Shown here: one piece after another, positions 17,834 to 26,683 of the stretch
Numbering within the stretch: position 1 is the stretch's first letter
How the letters are laid out: each line of letters opens with the position of its first letter
Assembly: GCF_900060185.1 (NCBI RefSeq)
Contig: NZ_FIZY01000045.1
Location: 1 to 39,874 of the forward strand
Direction: 5' to 3'
Length of the DNA stretch: 39,874 nucleotides
From: Grimontia marina
GTDB lineage: Bacteria; Pseudomonadota; Gammaproteobacteria; Enterobacterales; Vibrionaceae
Program-made: the position numbers and the translations under genes
The notes under the pieces: generated by a model
Database searches by the model: none
What the model was told of the DNA's origin: nothing
The model's input: the letters and a program-made list of their open reading frames with translations, nothing else

Positions 17834-17864
17834 GAATCCTGCATCTTCAGGTTGTTTGGGTATA
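17834..17864 (-). repeat. Half copy of the interspersed TATACCCAAAC repeat
   Basis: On the minus strand this reads TATACCCAAAC, then AACCTGAAGATGCAGGATTC, differing from the 6577-6607 copy by one base. No matching second arm is nearby. Confidence 0.65.
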
Positions 17865-17871
17865 GATAAAA

Positions 17872-17902
17872 TTAATGCAATGCGCAGATTAATACTATTT
17901 TA
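17872..17902 (+). promoter_or_regulatory. 31-bp polyamine-region box, copy D (puuC-like gene)
   Basis: TTAATGC, ten bases, TTAATACTATTTTA on the plus strand, the same length as the three minus-strand copies and differing from copy B by one base in the second block. It lies 180 bases before the puuC-like start. It lacks the T-run flank of the other three. Confidence 0.55.
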
Positions 17903-18082
17903 CATATGCAAGTTGGCTTTATACGCTGAGTAGTAACCGGAAAAAACGCTTGTGATGATGAAATAGATTATTGACCGTTTCCTATCAGTAGGCTGCATCA
18001 ACGTCATACCCGTTCCAATATTCTGACTAAGGCTACTGGCTTAAAAGCGGCAATTCGTTACGGTATAGAGAGGACAAAAGGA

Positions 18083-19567
18083 ATGGCAAAGCAAGACAGG
18101 GAATACTGGCTTAACCTCAAATCAAAGGTCAATTTACACGCCAAAGCGTTCATCAATGGTGAGTTTTCCGATGCCAGTGACAAAGGCACGTATTCGACCA
18201 TCAACCCTGCCACCGGAGAAAAACTGAATGATACCGCGTCATGCACAGCGTCGGATGTTGATCGTGCAGTGAGAGCAGCGAGTGACAGTTTCCGCTCCGG
18301 AGTTTGGTCAAACATGGCACCTCGTGATCGAAAAGCGGTATTGAAAAAGCTGGCTGGCCTCATGATGGATAACGTGGAAGAGCTGGCATTGCTGGAAAGC
18401 CTCAATGTCGGCAAACCCGTAGCAGACGCCCTAAACATTGACATACCCGGTGCTGCTGGATGCATTGAGTGGTATGCCGAAGCAGTAGATAAGCTTTATG
18501 GCGAAGTCGCCCCCACAGACTGCAAAGCATTAGCCACCATCACACGCGAGCCCGTTGGCGTTGTTGCCGCCGTCGTACCATGGAACTTTCCACTCGATAT
18601 CACCGCATGGAAAATTGCCCCAGCCTTGATGGCGGGCAACTCCGTGGTACTCAAACCTGCCGAGCAATCACCATTGACTGCACTCAGATTGGCCGAACTT
18701 GCGAAAGAAGCAGGTATTCCAGACGGCGTATTCAATGTCGTCACTGGGTATGGTCATATTGTGGGTAAGGCATTGGGTCTTCACCCAGATGTAGACTGTG
18801 TCACTTTCACGGGTTCGACAGAAGTCGGCAAGTTGTTTATGGGGTATTCGGCGGCATCTAACATGAAACAGGTTTGGCCGGAAACAGGAGGTAAAAGTCC
18901 CAATCTCATTTTTGCTGATTGCGACCTAGAATCCGCGGTTAACACCGCTGCCATGGGGATCTTTTTCAATCAGGGAGAGGTTTGCTCAGCCAATTCCAGG
19001 ATACTGGTTGAGCGATCTATCAAAGCGGCTTTTGTGAGTAAGCTGGTTGAAAAAGCCAATGCAATGAGAGTCGGCGATCCATTGGACTCAGACACCGAGA
19101 TGGGCGTGTTGATAGATCAACAACATACCAGCAAAGTGCTGGGATACATTGAACGAGCACAAGAGGACGGCGCAACCCTGCTCGCAGGCGGAAAAGGCGA
19201 TAGTTCCCAAGCTCAAATAGAACCGACGATATTTGATGACGTTCTCCCCTCCATGGAAATTGCCAGAAAAGAAGTGTTTGGTCCTGTTGCGGCTATCATC
19301 ACTTTTGACACTGAAGAAGAGGCCATTGAGCTCGCTAACGATTCCATTTACGGTTTGGCAGCATCCGTTTGGACGACAGACTTAAACCGGGCCCATAGAG
19401 TCGCTAAACGGATTCAAGCAGGTACTGTCTCAGTCAATACGGTTGATGCGTTGGATTACTGCACGCCTTTTGGTGGCTTCAAACAGTCAGGCTTTGGTCG
19501 CGATCTCTCCTTACACGCCATCGACAAGTTCACACACCTAAAAACCACATGGATAAAGCTGTCCTGA
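18083..19567 (+). CDS. puuC: Aldehyde dehydrogenase, PuuC-like (4-aminobutanal type)
   Basis: The 494-residue NAD(P)-dependent dehydrogenase resembles E. coli PuuC along its length (IPGAAGCIEWYAEAVDKLYGEVAPT, ITREPVGVVAAVVPWNFPL, HAIDKFTHLKTTWI). N168, K191, E267 (PETGGKSPN) and nucleophile C301 (FNQGEVCSA) are present. PuuC oxidises gamma-glutamyl-aminobutyraldehyde and other aldehydes. No puuA, puuB or puuD is nearby, so free 4-aminobutanal from the aminotransferase is a more likely substrate here. AGAGGAC seven bases before the ATG supports the start. It is a single-gene unit ahead of a LysR gene. Confidence 0.85.
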   Translation: MAKQDREYWLNLKSKVNLHAKAFINGEFSDASDKGTYSTINPATGEKLNDTASCTASDVDRAVRAASDSFRSGVWSNMAPRDRKAVLKKLAGLMMDNVEELALLESLNVGKPVADALNIDIPGAAGCIEWYAEAVDKLYGEVAPTDCKALATITREPVGVVAAVVPWNFPLDITAWKIAPALMAGNSVVLKPAEQSPLTALRLAELAKEAGIPDGVFNVVTGYGHIVGKALGLHPDVDCVTFTGSTEVGKLFMGYSAASNMKQVWPETGGKSPNLIFADCDLESAVNTAAMGIFFNQGEVCSANSRILVERSIKAAFVSKLVEKANAMRVGDPLDSDTEMGVLIDQQHTSKVLGYIERAQEDGATLLAGGKGDSSQAQIEPTIFDDVLPSMEIARKEVFGPVAAIITFDTEEEAIELANDSIYGLAASVWTTDLNRAHRVAKRIQAGTVSVNTVDALDYCTPFGGFKQSGFGRDLSLHAIDKFTHLKTTWIKLS

Positions 19568-19578
19568 TACTAAGAAGG

Positions 19579-19612
19579 AAGGCCTCTGCAATCCCTTTCA
19601 GTGGCCTTTAAG
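19579..19612 (+). terminator. Weak terminator after the puuC-like gene
   Basis: AAGGCC (19579-19584) and GGCCTT (19603-19608), with an inner CTG/CAG pair, form a hairpin followed by TTTAAG. The stem is interrupted and the T-run short. Confidence 0.35.
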
Positions 19613-19800
19613 TCTACCTCTCCCATGTTTTCTTCCGCCATATCATGGGTTTTATTGGCTGGCAGATGCCCGCTCTCAACGCTAAACCGCATTACCGAAT
19701 ACAAACTTGGAAGATAAGGCCCATAGTGTAAGATTATTTTACAGAGTGATGTGAAATTGCCTGTAAGTACCATGCTGCAGAGCATTTTCGGGAGAACAAC

Positions 19801-20757
19801 ATGCACTTTACCCTAAAACAACTTCGATATTTTGTTACCGCAGGGCAATTTGGCAGTGTAACCAGAGCCGCTGAAACTCTTCACGTCTCACAACCCTCAA
19901 TTTCCTCAGCCATCCTTCATCTTGAAGAAATCACGGGGTTACAACTGTTTGTCAGGCATCATGCCCAAGGTCTCTCTCTCACACCTGCAGGCAAACAATT
20001 TATTCTAAAAGCCAAGCAACTCCTTTCGGACGCAGAGGGGCTTGGCCGTTATGCCAGTTCCTTAGGGGAAGAGGTAAGCGGGTCACTGCGAATAGTTGGC
20101 TTTCCAACCTTCACACCCATATTAATTCCGCTGCTAATGAGGCGTTTCGTCGAAGCCTATCCCGATGTCAATATTTACTGCGATGAGGCACATCAAAAAG
20201 ACATTATTCAAAATATGTATGACGGCCGTTATGAACTCGCAGTAACGTACGATTTACAAGTGCCATCTGATATCGAATTTGAACCTCTATTAACCTTCGC
20301 CCCCTACGCCGTATTACCTGTTTCACACCCCCTGTCTAGTAAGGAATCACTATCTCTTAGCGATCTTGTTGATTTACCGATGGTATATCTAGACTGGCCA
20401 ATGACCCGAGACTATTTTTTCTCTCTATTTCTTAGCCAAGATCTGCAACCAAATTTCGCCTATCCAGCGCAGTCACTTGAAATGGTCAGGAGTTTAGTGG
20501 CAAACGGATTTGGATATACACTGTTCAATACACCTCTTATCAATAACCACGCATTGGATGGCGGTGAGATGAAAGCCATGCCGTTAAATGACAACCTCAG
20601 GCCTCTATGTGTTGGTGTGGCTAAAATTGCGCACTTTCGGCTGACTCCTGCTGCAAGCGCCTTCGTAGACATGCTCAAATCCTATTCTGAAGATATGTCA
20701 TCCAACATCTTCTCCGCCACCATTGCCTCATCGAAGAAAGGCAATATTCAGCAATGA
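19801..20757 (+). CDS. LysR-family transcriptional regulator
   Basis: The 318-residue regulator has an N-terminal HTH (FTLKQLRYFVTAGQFGSVTRAAETLHVSQPSISSAILHLEEITGLQLFVRH) and an effector-binding domain from about residue 90. GGGAGAA before the ATG supports the start. It lies between the puuC-like gene and the ydc operon, on the same strand, so it is a good candidate regulator of these or of the 31-bp boxes. The ligand is unknown, perhaps a polyamine or aminoaldehyde. It is only about 35 percent like the other LysR by eye, so not a recent duplicate. Confidence 0.88.
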   Translation: MHFTLKQLRYFVTAGQFGSVTRAAETLHVSQPSISSAILHLEEITGLQLFVRHHAQGLSLTPAGKQFILKAKQLLSDAEGLGRYASSLGEEVSGSLRIVGFPTFTPILIPLLMRRFVEAYPDVNIYCDEAHQKDIIQNMYDGRYELAVTYDLQVPSDIEFEPLLTFAPYAVLPVSHPLSSKESLSLSDLVDLPMVYLDWPMTRDYFFSLFLSQDLQPNFAYPAQSLEMVRSLVANGFGYTLFNTPLINNHALDGGEMKAMPLNDNLRPLCVGVAKIAHFRLTPAASAFVDMLKSYSEDMSSNIFSATIASSKKGNIQQ

Positions 20758-21053
20758 ACGCAGTTATCGCGAAATCTGCCTCGCATTGAACGCATTGGTG
20801 ATCTCTGAATGCGAGCATCTTGTTTCGGTATGTTTGCCAGAAACACGTTAATTGTTCGAGAAGTTCATCAGCTGTTTCGGCTATTTATTGTCATGATAAA
20901 AAACCTATTTTTCCTGTGGTTACCTCCGGTATCGGATTTTCCTATACCTCTCTTCTGGATATCCCATTTGTAAATGTGGGCTCAAAAAACAAAGCTTTTA
21001 GAGGTTGATTCCGACTTTCGTTTTTTTGAGAAGTACACAGGGAGAGAAAGGAA

Positions 21054-22214
21054 ATGAATCAGACAAGGATTACCGCACTTATCGCCTCCACTTTCATTTT
21101 CGCCGCCTCGAGCGCTGCGACAGCAGATGCACTCACCAAGATCGGTAAACCCGAAGGTCAGGTAAACATTGTCGCCTGGCCGGGCTATATCGAGCGCGGT
21201 GAGACATCCCCTGATTTTGATTGGGTCACGGGGTTTGAAAAAGCCACAGGCTGCAAGGTAAAAGTCAAAACTGCCAACACATCAGACGAAATGGTCGCTT
21301 TAATGAACGAAGGTGGATTTGATTTGGTCACTGCCTCTGGCGACGCCTCTTTGCGGTTGATTGCGGGTAAGCGCGTGCAACCCGTCAATATTGACCTGAT
21401 CCCAAGCTGGAAGACCGTCGACAAGCGATTGCAAAACGCGCCTTGGCATACCGTTGATGGCACACATTACGGGACTCCCTACATGTGGGGACCCAACGTA
21501 TTGATGTACAACAAGGACGTTTTCAAGGAAGCGCCAGCCAGTTGGAACGTGGTTTTCGAGGAAGTCACACTGCCAGATGGGAACACCAACAAGGGACGTG
21601 TTCAAGCCTACGATGGACCAATACACATTGCAGATGCCGCCAACTATCTGATGCATCATAAACCTGAGCTTGGCATCACCAGCCCTTACGAGCTCAATCA
21701 GGAACAATACAACGCGGCGCTTGATTTACTCAGACAGCAAAGAAAATTAGTTTCCCGCTACTGGCATGATGCCTTCATCCAGATTGACGACTTTAAGAAT
21801 GAAGGCATGGTGGCCTCAGGCTCTTGGCCATTCCAGGTCAATCTGCTCGCTGCAGACAAACAGCCTATTTCATCAACCATCCCAGTTGAGGGAGCCACAG
21901 GTTGGGCGGATACCACCATGATGCACGCTGACGCTGACAATCCTAACTGTGCATACCTTTGGATGGAACATACCCTTGCTTCGAACCTTCAAAGCGATCT
22001 CTCAGTATGGTTTGGCGCAAACCCCAGTGTACCCGCAGCGTGTACAGATGGCCGGGGCATGCAAACTGCCGCAGGCTGCAAACTCAATGGAATGGAAGAG
22101 TTTGACCGCATTAAGTTCTGGCAAACCCCTGTCTCAAAGTGCAAGAGCCAAGGTCAGTGCGTGCCCTACTACCGCTGGGTATCTGATTACATTGGTGTGA
22201 TAGGTGGCCGTTAA
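21054..22214 (+). CDS. ydcS: ABC transporter substrate-binding protein YdcS-like
   Basis: The 386-residue periplasmic binding protein has a signal peptide (about residues 1-26). It matches E. coli YdcS segment for segment: VAWPGYIERGETSPDFDWV, KTANTSDEMVALMNEGGFDLVTASGDASLRLIAGKRVQP, GTPYMWGPNVLMYN, GRVQAYDGPIHIADAANY, and the end YIGVIGGR. YdcS binds polyamine-like substrates, and the E. coli protein has also been linked to polyhydroxybutyrate synthesis. Several cysteines near the C-terminus (CTDGRGMQ, CKLNG, CKSQGQC) could form disulfides. First gene of a five-gene operon; GGGAGAGAAAGGAA precedes its ATG. Confidence 0.92.
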   Translation: MNQTRITALIASTFIFAASSAATADALTKIGKPEGQVNIVAWPGYIERGETSPDFDWVTGFEKATGCKVKVKTANTSDEMVALMNEGGFDLVTASGDASLRLIAGKRVQPVNIDLIPSWKTVDKRLQNAPWHTVDGTHYGTPYMWGPNVLMYNKDVFKEAPASWNVVFEEVTLPDGNTNKGRVQAYDGPIHIADAANYLMHHKPELGITSPYELNQEQYNAALDLLRQQRKLVSRYWHDAFIQIDDFKNEGMVASGSWPFQVNLLAADKQPISSTIPVEGATGWADTTMMHADADNPNCAYLWMEHTLASNLQSDLSVWFGANPSVPAACTDGRGMQTAAGCKLNGMEEFDRIKFWQTPVSKCKSQGQCVPYYRWVSDYIGVIGGR

Positions 22215-22253
22215 GGCCACCTTCAAGGATTCCACGGACACAAGGAGGTAACG

Positions 22254-23240
22254 ATGTCCGACGCTGTGAGTTTCCAATCGGTTTCACGCTGTTATGGCGA
22301 TGTTAAGGCTGTTGATGATGTAACCCTGTCGATCGAAGAAGGTGAATTCTTTGCCTTACTTGGTCCTTCAGGCTCAGGGAAAACCACCAGTCTTCGCCTT
22401 ATTGCAGGCTTCGAACAGCCCTCCTTTGGAGATATCAGGCTATTCGGTGAAAGTGTGTCAGGCATTCCGCCCTACCAGCGACAGATAAACACCGTGTTTC
22501 AGGACTATGCGCTCTTTCCTCACCTCAACGTTATCGATAACGTGGCTTATGGATTGATGATCGCTGGCGTTGGAAAAAGCGAACGCTACCGGGAAGCTGA
22601 AAGTGTGCTGGAAATGGTGAAGCTTCAGGGCTTTTCAGACCGACGTCCAGCGGCACTTTCCGGTGGGCAACGTCAGCGCGTCGCCCTGGCACGTGCACTG
22701 GTCAACAAGCCCCGTGTACTGCTTCTTGATGAACCGCTCGGTGCGCTTGATCTCAAGCTCAGGGAGCAAATGCAGGAAGAGTTGAAATCGCTGCAACGTC
22801 AATTGGGCATTACCTTTGTGCTTGTTACCCATGACCAAAGTGAAGCACTTTCCATGGCTGACAGGATTGCGGTTTTCTCAGAAGGGCGTGCCATGCAGGT
22901 AGACTCACCGGAAGGCATTTATCGTCGTCCTGCATCAAGGTTTGTCGCCGACTTTGTGGGTTCATCCAACGTTTTGCCACCGCAATTTGTTGAACGCCTG
23001 AGCGGACAACCCAGATGGGCAAGTCTGAGGCCAGAATCGGTGAACCTTGTTAATGAAGGAGGCCTGCGCGCCACGGTAACAGGACGTAGCTTCTTGGGGG
23101 TAATGACAAAGTTAAGCCTGAATGTTGAAGGTTACGCCCTCTCGTTGCTCGCGCCTTCTTCGTCGGCCCTGCCAGAGGAAGGCATGCAGGTTCGCGTCAA
23201 CTGGCAGCCCACCGATCTGCACTTGATGGAGGCCAAATGA
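22254..23240 (+). CDS. ydcT: ABC transporter ATPase YdcT-like
   Basis: The 328-residue ATPase has Walker A GPSGSGKTT at 37-45, Q-loop VFQDYALFPHL, signature LSGGQRQR at 135-142, Walker B VLLLDEP near 157 and VTHDQSEAL. A short TOBE-like domain follows (residues 250-328). AGGAGG before the ATG is strong. It follows ydcS by 39 bases and overlaps ydcU by four bases (ATGA). Confidence 0.92.
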   Translation: MSDAVSFQSVSRCYGDVKAVDDVTLSIEEGEFFALLGPSGSGKTTSLRLIAGFEQPSFGDIRLFGESVSGIPPYQRQINTVFQDYALFPHLNVIDNVAYGLMIAGVGKSERYREAESVLEMVKLQGFSDRRPAALSGGQRQRVALARALVNKPRVLLLDEPLGALDLKLREQMQEELKSLQRQLGITFVLVTHDQSEALSMADRIAVFSEGRAMQVDSPEGIYRRPASRFVADFVGSSNVLPPQFVERLSGQPRWASLRPESVNLVNEGGLRATVTGRSFLGVMTKLSLNVEGYALSLLAPSSSALPEEGMQVRVNWQPTDLHLMEAK

Positions 23241-24193
23241 ATCATCAAGCCTCCACTGTCACAACACCCAGTGCCGCTCCAAAAGGGTTCTTGGTCAGCT
23301 TCTCTGATTTACTTTGGAGAAAGCCAAGCGTTTTGCTCGCGATTCTTCTTGGGCCCCCCGTGCTATGGCTAGGTGTCGTCTATCTGGGTAGTTTGTTTGC
23401 GCTTCTCATCCAAAGTTTCTTTTCCATCGACGAGTTCACCGGACTGATTCAGTACGAATTTACACTGAAAACCTATGGCGAACTTTTCAGCGCCGCCAAC
23501 CTCGACATTATTGTCCGTACCGTGTCTATGGCGGCATTTGTGACAGTTGGCGCTGCGATCATTGCTTTTCCCGTTGCTTACTTTGCTGCCCGCTACGCGC
23601 ATGGGAAATGGAAGGCACTGTTCTATCTCGGGGTGATGCTCCCACTTTGGTCGAGCTATTTGGTCAAGGTGTATGCATGGAAACTCATCCTCGCCAAAGA
23701 AGGCATTCTTAACTGGCTGCTTACCCAACTGCACCTTGATGCGTTGCTTAACGCCTACCTTTCAATACCCATCATTGGTGGTAACTCGCTGTCTGTGAGC
23801 TATACAGGAACCTTTTTGGTCTTCCTCTATGTCTGGTTACCCTTCATGATCTTGCCGCTGCAAGCTTCGCTTGAACGCGTGCCGTCGAGTATGCTGGAAG
23901 CCAGCTCAGATCTGGGCGCAAAGCCACTTCAGACGTTCCGCCATGTGCTGCTCCCTTTGGCGCTCCCAGGTATGGTCGCCGGCTCGATCTTTACGTTTTC
24001 ACTGACACTGGGGGATTACATCATCCCTCAGATCATCGGTTCATCCCGCCTGTTTATCGGGCAAGCCGTTTACTCTCACCAAGGCACTGCCGGGAATATT
24101 CCTCTTGCCGCAGCCTTTTCGGTGGTCCCAATCGTGATCATGGGTTTCTATCTCATGGGCGCGAAGCGCATGGGGGCCTTCAATGCACTCTAA
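23237..24193 (+). CDS. ydcU: ABC transporter permease YdcU-like
   Basis: The 318-residue inner-membrane permease has an EAA loop [25 protein letters not shown], keeping the family glycine unlike the Pot-type pair in this window. The first membrane segment is near residues 33-60. The conserved [27 protein letters not shown] is typical of YdcU/PotB. It overlaps ydcT by four bases and ydcV by eleven. Confidence 0.92.
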   Translation: MNHQASTVTTPSAAPKGFLVSFSDLLWRKPSVLLAILLGPPVLWLGVVYLGSLFALLIQSFFSIDEFTGLIQYEFTLKTYGELFSAANLDIIVRTVSMAAFVTVGAAIIAFPVAYFAARYAHGKWKALFYLGVMLPLWSSYLVKVYAWKLILAKEGILNWLLTQLHLDALLNAYLSIPIIGGNSLSVSYTGTFLVFLYVWLPFMILPLQASLERVPSSMLEASSDLGAKPLQTFRHVLLPLALPGMVAGSIFTFSLTLGDYIIPQIIGSSRLFIGQAVYSHQGTAGNIPLAAAFSVVPIVIMGFYLMGAKRMGAFNAL

Positions 24194-24998
24194 TTCTTCC
24201 CCCAAAGCACCATGGTTGCTGAAAGTCGCCGCTTTCGGTGGGCTGGCCTTTTTGCACCTGCCTATTCTGTTGATATTTGTCTACGCGTTTACGACTGAAG
24301 AAAAGAGCTACCAGTGGCCGCCACCAGGTTTCACACTGCGTTGGTTAGAGGTGACCTGGAACCGCCCTGATGTTTGGGAGGCGCTGACCCTTTCGCTAAA
24401 GGTCGCCAGCTTGGCAACCATCATCGCCATGGTACTAGGCACACTCTGTGCGGCAGCGGTTTCGCGGTCTCGTTTCTTTGGACGTGAAACCATTTCCCTA
24501 TTGGTGATTTTACCTATCGCACTGCCAGGCATTATCACGGGGATTGCGCTTCGCTCAGCGTTCAATCTGGCTGACATTCCGTTTTCCTATTGGACGATCG
24601 TATTGGGCCACGCCACCTTCTGTATTGTTGTGGTTTACAACAACGCGGTAGCACGTTTTCGCCGGACCTCAGGAGCATTGATTGAAGCATCGATGGATCT
24701 AGGTGCGAACAGCTTCCAGACCTTTAGACATGTGATCTTGCCCAATATCGCGACTGCATTATTGGCAGGTGGCATGTTGGCATTTGCCCTTTCATTTGAC
24801 GAAGTTATCGTCACCACATTTACCGCCGGACAACAAGCCACCTTACCCATATGGATGTTGGAAGAGCTTGTGCGACCAAGACAAAGACCCGTCACCAACG
24901 TTGTTGCGATGGTCGTCGTTCTGGTGACATTTCTACCTATTCTTATCGCCTATTACGTGACGCGTGAAGGCAGCCACATTGGCGGACAAGGAAAGTGA
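24183..24998 (+). CDS. ydcV: ABC transporter permease YdcV-like
   Basis: The 271-residue permease partner of YdcU has membrane segments from about residue 11, an EAA loop [26 protein letters not shown] and the PotC/YdcV segment [18 protein letters not shown]. Its ATG lies inside the end of ydcU (eleven-base overlap). It ends nine bases before patD. Confidence 0.92.
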   Translation: MHSNSSPKAPWLLKVAAFGGLAFLHLPILLIFVYAFTTEEKSYQWPPPGFTLRWLEVTWNRPDVWEALTLSLKVASLATIIAMVLGTLCAAAVSRSRFFGRETISLLVILPIALPGIITGIALRSAFNLADIPFSYWTIVLGHATFCIVVVYNNAVARFRRTSGALIEASMDLGANSFQTFRHVILPNIATALLAGGMLAFALSFDEVIVTTFTAGQQATLPIWMLEELVRPRQRPVTNVVAMVVVLVTFLPILIAYYVTREGSHIGGQGK

Positions 24999-25007
24999 GG
25001 AGGATTC

Positions 25008-26432
25008 ATGGACACAAACATGTTGATTGGTAAAAGCATAGAAGCTGGCCAAGATGCGAAAGAAACCATACTGAACCCAAGAAATGGGGAAACTATCATA
25101 GAGCTGCCGGAAGCCTCCAGGGATCAAATTGATCGCGCGGTCTTCTGGGCAAAAAAAGCCTTCAGTCAGTGGTCCCGCACAACCCCTGCGGAGCGATCAG
25201 CGTGCTTACTGAAAATCGCCGACCGTATCGAAGCCTCCGCGGAAGAATTTGCGCGACTTGAATCGCTCAATTGCGGGAAACCTTATGGTGCGGTGCTCAA
25301 TGACGAAATTCCTGCCATTGTTGACTGCTTTCGCTACTTTGCGGGCGCAGTAAGATGCACAACCACCACAGCAGCCGGAGAGTATCTGGAAGGGTTCACT
25401 TCTATGTTACGCCGGGATCCAATCGGTGTTGTCGCTTCAATCGCGCCATGGAATTATCCGTTAATGATGGCCGCATGGAAGCTGGCACCCGCAATTGGTG
25501 GTGGTAATACTGTTGTGTTCAAACCTTCAGAGCAAACACCCCTCACCGCGCTGCATCTTGTGAATATACTTGCCAGCGAGTTACCTGAGGGTGTCGTCAA
25601 TGTGGTGCTTGGCCGGGGTGAAACTGTCGGGAATGCCCTTATCAATCACCCTGACGTTGATATGATATCTATTACTGGTGATATCGCGACCGGCAAGAAA
25701 GTGATGGAAGCCGCGAGTAAATCCGTAAAACGAACACATCTAGAATTAGGTGGAAAAGCGCCTGTTATTGTGTTTGACGATGCGGATATTGACCTCGTAG
25801 TCGCCGGTCTCAAAGACTTTGGCTACTACAACGCCGGACAGGACTGCACGGCAGCCTGCCGTATTTATGTCGGTGACAGCGTTTACGAAAAATTAGTGGC
25901 TGACCTCAGCGCCGCCGTTAGCACTATCCAATACAATAATGAAGATGACGAGACGAATGATATTGGTCCGCTCATCTCACTGCGCCAGCGAGAACGCGTC
26001 GCCAGCTTTGTAGAGCGCGCTTCCAACCAAAAACACATTGAAGTTGTGACAGGTGGGAAAACACTTCCGGGGAATGGCTTTTACTATGAACCCACTGTCA
26101 TCGCTGGTGCGCTGCAAAGTGATGAAATCGTCCGCAAGGAAGTCTTTGGGCCTGTGGTCTCGGTGACACGTTTTTCAGATGTTGAAGACGCAGTATCTTG
26201 GGCGAATGACTCAGATTACGGTTTGGCTTCTTCTATCTGGACACGTGATGTCAGTAAAGCCATGGCAACGGCAGCAAGGCTTCAATATGGCTGCACTTGG
26301 ATAAACACCCATTTTATGTTGACCAATGAAATGCCCCATGGCGGTATGAAACGCTCGGGTTATGGCAAAGACATGTCGATGTACGCCTTAGATGATTACA
26401 CCGCCATAAGGCATGTGATGATTGCACACTGA
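25008..26432 (+). CDS. patD: Gamma-aminobutyraldehyde dehydrogenase PatD (YdcW)
   Basis: The 474-residue enzyme (same length as E. coli PatD) oxidises 4-aminobutanal to GABA with NAD. N149 ([19 protein letters not shown]), E246 (LELGGKAP) and nucleophile C280 ([13 protein letters not shown]) are present. The end, [21 protein letters not shown], is the family's. GAGGAGG eight bases before the ATG fixes the start. In E. coli PatD works after the putrescine aminotransferase PatA; here the class III aminotransferase at 6717 could do that. It ends the ydcSTUV-patD operon and is followed by a terminator. Confidence 0.93.
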   Translation: MDTNMLIGKSIEAGQDAKETILNPRNGETIIELPEASRDQIDRAVFWAKKAFSQWSRTTPAERSACLLKIADRIEASAEEFARLESLNCGKPYGAVLNDEIPAIVDCFRYFAGAVRCTTTTAAGEYLEGFTSMLRRDPIGVVASIAPWNYPLMMAAWKLAPAIGGGNTVVFKPSEQTPLTALHLVNILASELPEGVVNVVLGRGETVGNALINHPDVDMISITGDIATGKKVMEAASKSVKRTHLELGGKAPVIVFDDADIDLVVAGLKDFGYYNAGQDCTAACRIYVGDSVYEKLVADLSAAVSTIQYNNEDDETNDIGPLISLRQRERVASFVERASNQKHIEVVTGGKTLPGNGFYYEPTVIAGALQSDEIVRKEVFGPVVSVTRFSDVEDAVSWANDSDYGLASSIWTRDVSKAMATAARLQYGCTWINTHFMLTNEMPHGGMKRSGYGKDMSMYALDDYTAIRHVMIAH

Positions 26433-26451
26433 GTTAACCTTTTTGCGAAAC

Positions 26452-26501
26452 CCATTGATCACCTCCTCCCCTCGGGTCCTATTTGGTCAATGGTTTTTTT
26501 T
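26452..26501 (+). terminator. Terminator after patD
   Basis: CCATTGATC (26452-26460) pairs with GGTCAATGG (26485-26493, one G-U), followed directly by T8. The loop is long (24 bases). The 3' arm can also pair with CATTGACC at 26548, so two folds compete. Confidence 0.6.
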
Positions 26502-26522
26502 CTTGGGGTATGTTGACCTTTG

Positions 26523-26546
26523 GAGCGAGGCACAAGTGCCTCGCTC
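26523..26546. terminator. Second hairpin after patD
   Basis: GAGCGAGGCAC, AA, GTGCCTCGCTC is a perfect 11-bp stem. It is nested inside the outer pair TTTGGTCAATG (26482) and CATTGACCAAA (26548). No T-run follows on the plus strand, so it may stabilise the RNA end. Confidence 0.45.
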
Positions 26547-26683
26547 ACATTGACCAAAAACAACATGCGTACGATTGTTTCAACACAGCAATTGTGTTTT
26601 TTCGTCACAAAGTAGCATTGTGAATAAACACTTAACTGCTTAGTTTTAAATTTGTTGCCGCCAGATTCAAGAGGTTAACCGTC

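Larger units (their letters stand above)
17327..18082. other. 756-base divergent regulatory region (Pot-type operon / puuC-like)
   Basis: No coding frame is convincing here. The gap holds box copy C (minus), box copy D (plus), a degenerate box-like element at 17594-17620 (TTAATGC, 12 bases, TTAATAAT), and the half repeat at 17834-17864. About 430 bases carry nothing I could identify. Confidence 0.6.

Noticed and set aside
19570-19806. Minus-strand frame of 78 codons between puuC-like and LysR genes
   Set aside because: No ribosome binding site, no recognisable protein, and it overlaps the LysR start; the gap is better explained as promoter and terminator sequence.
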